A stretch of 64,000 nucleotides of DNA, from NCBI RefSeq assembly GCF_044769865.1, contig NZ_JBIZWA010000001.1, positions 310,001 through 374,000 on the forward strand. Direction: 5' to 3'. This document shows, piece after piece, positions 59,661 to 64,000 of the stretch; the stretch's first letter is position 1, and each line of letters opens with the position of its first letter. The notes under the pieces are model-generated. The model had not been told where the DNA came from and searched no databases. It saw nothing but the letters and a program-made list of their open reading frames with translations. A program made the position numbers and the translations under genes. The stretch comes from Homoserinimonas sp044769865 (GTDB lineage: Bacteria; Actinomycetota; Actinomycetes; Actinomycetales; Microbacteriaceae).

Positions 59661-60844
59661 TGCCTGGCTCCTTCCGGCCGTGTCGGCGATCGCCGTGAGG
59701 CGCTGGCCTCCCTGCCCCACTCCTCCGCGAGCGCGACACCACCCGGCTCCTTCCACCGCTGGCGGGCGATGTACCCGACCATCACGTTGAGCGTTGCCAC
59801 GACGGGCACCGCGAAGAGCGCACCGGGGATGCCCGCGAGGAAGCTTCCTCCCGCAACGGCGAGCACAACCGCCAGCGGATGAATCTTGACCGCGTTGCCC
59901 ATGATGAGCGGCTGCAGCACGTGGCTCTCGACCTGCTGCACCAAGAGCACGATGCCGAGCATGATGAGCGCGACCACGATGTCCTTGAAGACGAGGGCGA
60001 TGAAGACCGCGAGCGCGCCCGTGAGCACGGCGCCCACGATCGGCACGAAGGAGCCGAGGAAGACCGCAACCGCGATCGGCACAACGAGCGGCAGCTGGAG
60101 GATGAAGGCTCCGAGACCGATACCGATCGCGTCGATCGCCGCGACGAAGATCTGCACCTTGACGAACTGCGTGAGCGTGCCCCACCCCGCGCGACCCGAA
60201 CCGTCGATCGCGGGGCGAGCGGCCACGGGGAAGATTCGCACGAACCAGCGCCAGATCGTGCGCCCGTCAACGAGCATGATGACCGTCGCGAAGAGCACCA
60301 GGAAGAGTCCAGCGACGAAGTGGCCCGCGGTCGAGCCGATCGACATCGCGCCACTCACGAGCACTTCGCTGTCGCGCTGCACGCTCGCCCAGATCTCGGC
60401 CGCATACTCCGTGATCTGCGCTTCAGTGAGGTGCAGGGGGGATGCGAGGAGGAAATCCTTGAACTCCTCCCAGGCCTCGAGCGACTGCACCTGGAGTTGC
60501 GGCAGCCCGGCACGCACCTCAAGGACGATGAGCACGACAAGACCGCCGACGACCGTCACGAGTGCGACGAGGGCGGTGATGATCGCGAGCCAGCGGGGCC
60601 AACGGTGCCGCTGCAGGAACTGCGAGAAGGGAACGAGGAGCGCGCTGATGAGGATTGCGATCATGAGCGGCACGACAATGATGCGCAGTTCCATGATGAG
60701 GAAGACCAGGAGGGCGACAACCGCCGCGATCGCGAGGATGCGCCACGACCAGGCACCCGCGACACGCATGCCGCGCGGCACCAGTTCCTCTTCGCGGGCG
60801 CGCTGCGGCACGGAGGGAGAGGACTTGCTCCGACCGAAGATCAC
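59657..60844 (-). CDS. AI-2E family transporter
   Basis: A 395-residue membrane protein of the AI-2 exporter superfamily (YdiK/TqsA-like) with about eight helices: a pair near 34-70, a pair near 75-110, a large helical segment (PQLQVQSLEAWEEFKDFLLA), then helices from 185 onward. The terminal half shows GAFILQLPLVVPIAVAVFLG and FVPIVGAVLTGALAVFIAL, the family landmarks. The substrate is unsettled in most members. GTG at 60844 has TAGACT exactly six bases upstream. It is coupled to ilvA by ATGA, and its Rv1101-like homologue also lies in this part of mycobacterial genomes. Confidence 0.87.
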   Translation of the reverse strand: MIFGRSKSSPSVPQRAREEELVPRGMRVAGAWSWRILAIAAVVALLVFLIMELRIIVVPLMIAILISALLVPFSQFLQRHRWPRWLAIITALVALVTVVGGLVVLIVLEVRAGLPQLQVQSLEAWEEFKDFLLASPLHLTEAQITEYAAEIWASVQRDSEVLVSGAMSIGSTAGHFVAGLFLVLFATVIMLVDGRTIWRWFVRIFPVAARPAIDGSGRAGWGTLTQFVKVQIFVAAIDAIGIGLGAFILQLPLVVPIAVAVFLGSFVPIVGAVLTGALAVFIALVFKDIVVALIMLGIVLLVQQVESHVLQPLIMGNAVKIHPLAVVLAVAGGSFLAGIPGALFAVPVVATLNVMVGYIARQRWKEPGGVALAEEWGREASASRRSPTRPEGARQ

Positions 60845-60850
60845 CCGGCA

Positions 60851-60856
60851 AGTCTA
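60851..60856 (-). promoter_or_regulatory. -10 box of the AI-2E-type gene, leaderless type
   Basis: TAGACT, six bases (TGCCGG), GTG on the minus strand. Confidence 0.55.
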
Positions 60857-60914
60857 GACGGGCGAGGCGCCGCCGCCCCGATGTATTCCGAAGGACGCAT
60901 GTACGGCGTTCCCG

Positions 60915-62000
60915 TCAGCCGGCGACGGCCACAACAGGCACCCCGCGGAACCGCAGCCCGACCCCCTCGCCGGGCCTCGGCGCCACACCGAGGTCGTGCT
61001 GCACTGTAACGACGGTGCCATCGTCGAGTTGCACTCGCGTGCGGCGGAGGGAACCGAGGAAGCTGCTCGCAAGCACGACACCGGCGAGCGAACCGGGTTC
61101 CCCCGCAGGGACGAACAGGATGTCCTCCGGCCGCACGAGGGCCTGCGCGGCGCCATCCGTCGCCGTTCCGAGCACGGGGAGTTCGGCGCCCTGGAACGCC
61201 ACGCGACCCGCCGAAACCACCCCGGGGATGCGATTGCTGAGCCCCACGAAGCTCGCCACGAATGCCGAGGCTGGCGACCTGTACAACTCCTCGGGCGTGC
61301 CGACCTGCTCCACCCGCCCATCATTCATGACCGCGACCCGGTCGGCGACCGCGAGCGCCTCCTCCTGGTCGTGCGTCACGAACACGGTCGTGATGCCGAG
61401 GGAGGCCTGCAGCCGATGGATCTCATCGCGCAGTTGCACCCGCACCTTCGCGTCGAGGGCCGAGAGCGGTTCATCGAGCAGGAGCACCCGCGGTCGCGTC
61501 ACGAGCGCCCGGGCAAGCGCCACCCGCTGCTGCTGCCCACCGCTCAACTGGTGGGCATAACGCTCGGCGAGGTGACCGAGCCCGACCATCTCGAGAGCCT
61601 CCAGCGCTCGGGCGCGGCGATCCTTCGCACCGACCCGGCGCATCCGGAGCCCGAATTCCGTGTTCTCCACCACCGTGAGGTGCGGGAACAACGAGTACGA
61701 CTGGAAGACCATCCCCATGTCACGCTGATTGGCAGGCATCGGCGCGACATCCTTCCCATCGACGAGGATGGCGCCCGAGGTCACGGCCTCCAGCCCAGCG
61801 AGGCTGCGGAGCGCAGTCGTCTTGCCACAGCCCGAGGGGCCCAGCAGCGCCAGGAACTCCCCCTCCTCGATCACGAGATCGACCCCGTCGAGCGCGCGAC
61901 TGCCGCCGGGGTAGACCTTCGTCACGCCGCGGAACTCAACGCGCGTGCCACGCGCGCCCTGCGCGGTGACGAGAGTCATGGCATCCGTCATCGTGGTCAT
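60915..62000 (-). CDS. ABC transporter ATPase, PotA/FbpC type
   Basis: A 361-residue ATPase of the spermidine/putrescine, iron(III) and 2-aminoethylphosphonate class of importers. The ABC domain (about 20-255) has Walker A GPSGCGKTT (54-62), the Q-loop VFQSYSLFPHLTV, signature LSGGQQQRVALARAL, Walker B VLLLDEPLSALDAKVR and the switch His in TVFVTHDQEEAL. The C-terminal TOBE domain (about 270-361; QALVRPEDILFVPAG, then LRFRGVPVVAV) is typical of these importers. ATG at 62000 has GGAAGAG seven bases upstream and overlaps the permease stop as ATGA. It is the last of four genes of the operon; the ligand is unknown. Confidence 0.92.
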   Translation of the reverse strand: MTTMTDAMTLVTAQGARGTRVEFRGVTKVYPGGSRALDGVDLVIEEGEFLALLGPSGCGKTTALRSLAGLEAVTSGAILVDGKDVAPMPANQRDMGMVFQSYSLFPHLTVVENTEFGLRMRRVGAKDRRARALEALEMVGLGHLAERYAHQLSGGQQQRVALARALVTRPRVLLLDEPLSALDAKVRVQLRDEIHRLQASLGITTVFVTHDQEEALAVADRVAVMNDGRVEQVGTPEELYRSPASAFVASFVGLSNRIPGVVSAGRVAFQGAELPVLGTATDGAAQALVRPEDILFVPAGEPGSLAGVVLASSFLGSLRRTRVQLDDGTVVTVQHDLGVAPRPGEGVGLRFRGVPVVAVAG

Positions 62001-62809
62001 GTTCTCTTCCTTCGGGTTCGGGTTCGGGTGGCGCCGGCGCGGGCGATCACGAAGAGCATCGTGAAGGCGAAGGCAAGCGCGAGCAGGGCGAAGATGATCG
62101 CCACATAGGGGTCGCTCTTGGAGACCTGCACGAGCGCGGTCTGCAGGTTCTGCCGATTGAGCAGGGACGCGATCGTGTACTCCCCCAGCACGACCGCGAC
62201 AGCGATGACGGATGCCGCGAGCACTCCACCCCGGATATTCGGGACGATCACACTCACGACGACCCTGGCCCACCCCGCACCGAGCGAACGCGCCGCCTCG
62301 CTCAGGGTGACCACGTCGACCGCACCGAGCGCGGACTGCACCGCTCGGTGCGCGAAGGGCAGCACCGTGATGCCATAGGCGAAGGCGAGCGTCCACGGGG
62401 CTGTGCCGACCGTGCTGGCCAACACCGAGTAGACCGGCGCGAGACCGACCACGAGCACGACCGCCGGCACCGTGATGGGCACGAGGCAGAGAAGCTCGAG
62501 CGGGCGCGCCAGGCGCGGGAACCGGAGCGTCACGAGGATCATCGTCGGCACGAGCAGCAGCACGACGATGCCGACCGTGACCGCCGCGAGCACGATCGAG
62601 TTGCCGACGCCCGTGAACAGGGCACGGTAGCGACGCTCGTTCTCCGGGTCGAGGATGTCGGCCCAGTGGTTCAGGTCATAGCCCCCACCAAGGCCGGCGC
62701 GGAGGGTGAACTCCGCCATCGCGATGATCGGGATGGCAAAGACGAGCCCCACCGTCGCCAGGATGACGATGCGGGTCGCCCGGGATGGGGCGATACCCAC
62801 GCGGCTCAT
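61997..62809 (-). CDS. ABC transporter permease, PotC-like
   Basis: A 270-residue permease with six helices and the coupling loop SEAARSLGAGWARVVVSVIV. The start at ATG 62809 overlaps the stop of the upstream permease as ATGA; a GTG nine bases upstream is less likely. The order of helices (first at about 12-33) and a periplasmic loop including NHWADILDPENERRY match the second permease (PotC/FbpB C-half type). The C-terminus ends RTRTRRKRT, which is encoded by a short 6-base repeat near 62010-62030. It forms the channel with the PotB-like partner. Confidence 0.9.
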   Translation of the reverse strand: MSRVGIAPSRATRIVILATVGLVFAIPIIAMAEFTLRAGLGGGYDLNHWADILDPENERRYRALFTGVGNSIVLAAVTVGIVVLLLVPTMILVTLRFPRLARPLELLCLVPITVPAVVLVVGLAPVYSVLASTVGTAPWTLAFAYGITVLPFAHRAVQSALGAVDVVTLSEAARSLGAGWARVVVSVIVPNIRGGVLAASVIAVAVVLGEYTIASLLNRQNLQTALVQVSKSDPYVAIIFALLALAFAFTMLFVIARAGATRTRTRRKRT

Positions 62810-63672
62810 CGCTGCCACCGTTCAGTGCGACGCTGCAGGAGCGAGTACGCCCCCATCACGACGAGCATGACGACGACCATGCCGATGGCGAGCGCCCCCG
62901 CGACATTCTCGCGACCGAGCACCGTCTCACTGACGAGGGCCGCGCGGATCTGTAGCGGAACGATCTGCGCGCCCTGGCTGATGAGCGCTGCCGCCGTCGC
63001 ATACGACGAGAACGCGTTCGCGAAGAGGAGCAGCAGGCTGCCGAGGAAGGCCGGCATGAGGATGGAGCCACCGACGCGGACCCAGAAGCCCCAGCGCGAG
63101 CATCCGAGGGTCGCAGCGGCCTCCGCCCACTGGGGACGCAGGCCCTCCATGGCCGGCATGAACGTGATCACCATGAGCGGCACCTGGAAGTATAGGTAGG
63201 GCAGCAGGAGGCCCGGCACCTGGTAGAGCCATACCCCGTCGGCGAAGATGTCCACGCCGAAGGTCTCGAACAGCCAGCGCGTGACAAGCCCCTGGATGCC
63301 GATCGTCGCGATGAACGCGAAGGCCAGCATCACGCCGCCGAACTGGGCGAGCACACCGCTCACGGCATCGACCACGCTGCGGAGGATGCTGTCGGGCCGC
63401 GAACCGACCAGGGCGAAGCAGACGACGGCGCCGATCAGCGCGCCAACAATCGCCGTGACGGCCGAGACCCAGAACGAACTCAGGAAGGCATCGATGATGA
63501 CCGGTTCGCCGAGCGCCGCCAGATTGTCAAGCGTCAGACGACCGTCGCCGTCGAAGAAACCGGTCGCGAGCGCGACCACCGTCGGCACCACCAGGAACAA
63601 CAGGATGTACACGCCGAACGGGGCGAGCCCAAGATGGGCCCACCCCGCACGCCGCGTGTGCGGTGCAGCCAT
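62806..63672 (-). CDS. ABC transporter permease, PotB-like
   Basis: A 288-residue permease with six helices, the first at about 18-38 (LAPFGVYILLFLVVPTVVAL). The coupling loop is EAAATLGCSRWGFWVRVGG. The start at ATG 63672 shares one base with the upstream stop (TAATG), so this gene is coupled to the binding-protein gene; an in-frame GTG at 63693 is less likely. The four genes form a complete importer for a small organic cation, iron or phosphonate-type ligand. Confidence 0.9.
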   Translation of the reverse strand: MAAPHTRRAGWAHLGLAPFGVYILLFLVVPTVVALATGFFDGDGRLTLDNLAALGEPVIIDAFLSSFWVSAVTAIVGALIGAVVCFALVGSRPDSILRSVVDAVSGVLAQFGGVMLAFAFIATIGIQGLVTRWLFETFGVDIFADGVWLYQVPGLLLPYLYFQVPLMVITFMPAMEGLRPQWAEAAATLGCSRWGFWVRVGGSILMPAFLGSLLLLFANAFSSYATAAALISQGAQIVPLQIRAALVSETVLGRENVAGALAIGMVVVMLVVMGAYSLLQRRTERWQR

Positions 63673-64000
63673 TACCGGATGGCCGCAGCCCACTTCTCAG
63701 CGAGGAGCGCCGACGCGGCCTCGGTCTGCTCAGGGGTGAACTGCACGAGGTCCGCGGGGGCCTCGCCGACCGCGCCCAGCGCATCCTCGTCGACCGTGCC
63801 AGCCTCGATCATCGCGGCGAGACGCACCGGGTAGGCGCCAGCCTCCAGGTACAGGTTCTGCGCCTCATCGCTGAAGATGAACTCCTGCCACAGGCGGGCC
63901 GCCGCCGGGTGCGGGGCATCCACGTTGATCGCCTGGTTGTAGTAGCTGCCGACCGCGACGCCGGGAAGCACGGTGACCTTCCAATTGCGCTGGCCCTCGT
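63672..64000 (-). CDS. ABC transporter substrate-binding protein, C-terminal part (5' end outside the window)
   Basis: The last 108 or so residues of a family 1/PotD-FbpA-like extracellular binding protein. The visible end (VAVGSYYNQAINVDAPHPAA, then ARLWQEFIFSDEAQNLYLEA, and AYPVRLAAMIEAG) is the hallmark C-terminal region of such proteins, where the last helices close the second lobe. The gene enters from the right edge, so the signal peptide is not seen. Its stop TAA overlaps the permease start. The ligand cannot be inferred from this fragment; its neighbours fit spermidine/putrescine, iron or aminoethylphosphonate types. Confidence 0.85.
   Translation of the reverse strand, partial: EGQRNWKVTVLPGVAVGSYYNQAINVDAPHPAAARLWQEFIFSDEAQNLYLEAGAYPVRLAAMIEAGTVDEDALGAVGEAPADLVQFTPEQTEAASALLAEKWAAAIR

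Noticed and set aside
59661..60185. Upstream extension of ilvA by 175 codons
   Set aside because: The added part is an Arg-rich out-of-frame reading of the AI-2E family transporter gene; a strong ribosome site marks the ATG at 59660.

Overview
The window is a high-GC actinobacterial chromosome segment, most probably from a member of the Microbacteriaceae or a close relative. This rests on mycothiol enzymes (an MshB-like deacetylase and Mca), GTG/TTG starts, many leaderless-type promoters, actinobacterial families (DUF3117, DUF4245, DUF4307) and gene order. No rRNA, tRNA, CRISPR array, prophage or insertion sequence was seen. Almost all of it is core chromosome; the less constrained parts are about 25.6-34.6 kb, 38.5-40.0 kb and 42.3-44.7 kb.

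Layout. 0-8.4 kb: tatB (cut by the window edge), an O-methyltransferase, a DUF3117 gene, divergent dapE/dapD of the succinylase branch of lysine/diaminopimelate synthesis, gltA, fdxA coupled to an mshB-like gene fused to a membrane domain, and typA. 8.5-15.7 kb: an oligopeptide ABC operon with two binding-protein genes, two permeases and a fused double ATPase. 15.7-19.1 kb: a gene-free stretch with nested inverted repeats, a CPBP membrane protease, and a DUF485-actP acetate uptake pair. 19.1-23.9 kb: gcvT-gcvH-gcvP behind a tandem glycine riboswitch. 23.9-36.0 kb: a von Willebrand factor A protein and a run of small or accessory genes (GNAT, Gdx-type SMR exporter, MFS, nitroreductase, acyltransferase, polysaccharide deacetylase, EamA exporter, YjdM-like), then ychF.

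36.0-60.8 kb: a DnaQ-like exonuclease, rmuC, an AbiEi-type protein, a repeat-rich gene-free stretch, glpX and fbaA, a histidine kinase with a degenerate-looking partner, ispH, xseA-xseB, a DUF4245 protein, carbonic anhydrase, fumC, phoH2, an isoprenyl transferase with a coupled PLP enzyme, a hemolysin III-like protein, mca, a DUF4307 gene, greA, ilvA and an AI-2E family transporter. The ychF/ispH/xseAB/glpX/fum/phoH2/uppS/hlyIII/mca/greA set matches a neighbourhood known from other actinobacteria such as Mycobacterium tuberculosis. 60.9-64.0 kb: a spermidine/iron-type ABC operon whose binding-protein gene runs off the right edge.

Themes. Central carbon metabolism (gltA, fumC, glpX, fbaA, glycine cleavage, acetate uptake), mycothiol chemistry, isoprenoid and cell-wall precursors (ispH, isoprenyl transferase, dapD/dapE) and DNA maintenance (xseAB, rmuC) dominate. 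Many operons are joined by 4-base ATGA or GTGA overlaps. At least fifteen unit-leading genes have a TAnnnT box exactly six bases before the start codon. The best candidates for undescribed biology are the pair of covarying palindromic elements at 39.6-39.8 kb, the nested inverted repeats at 15.9-16.0 kb, and the window-wide excess of GGATGC/GCATCC with its matching codon choice.
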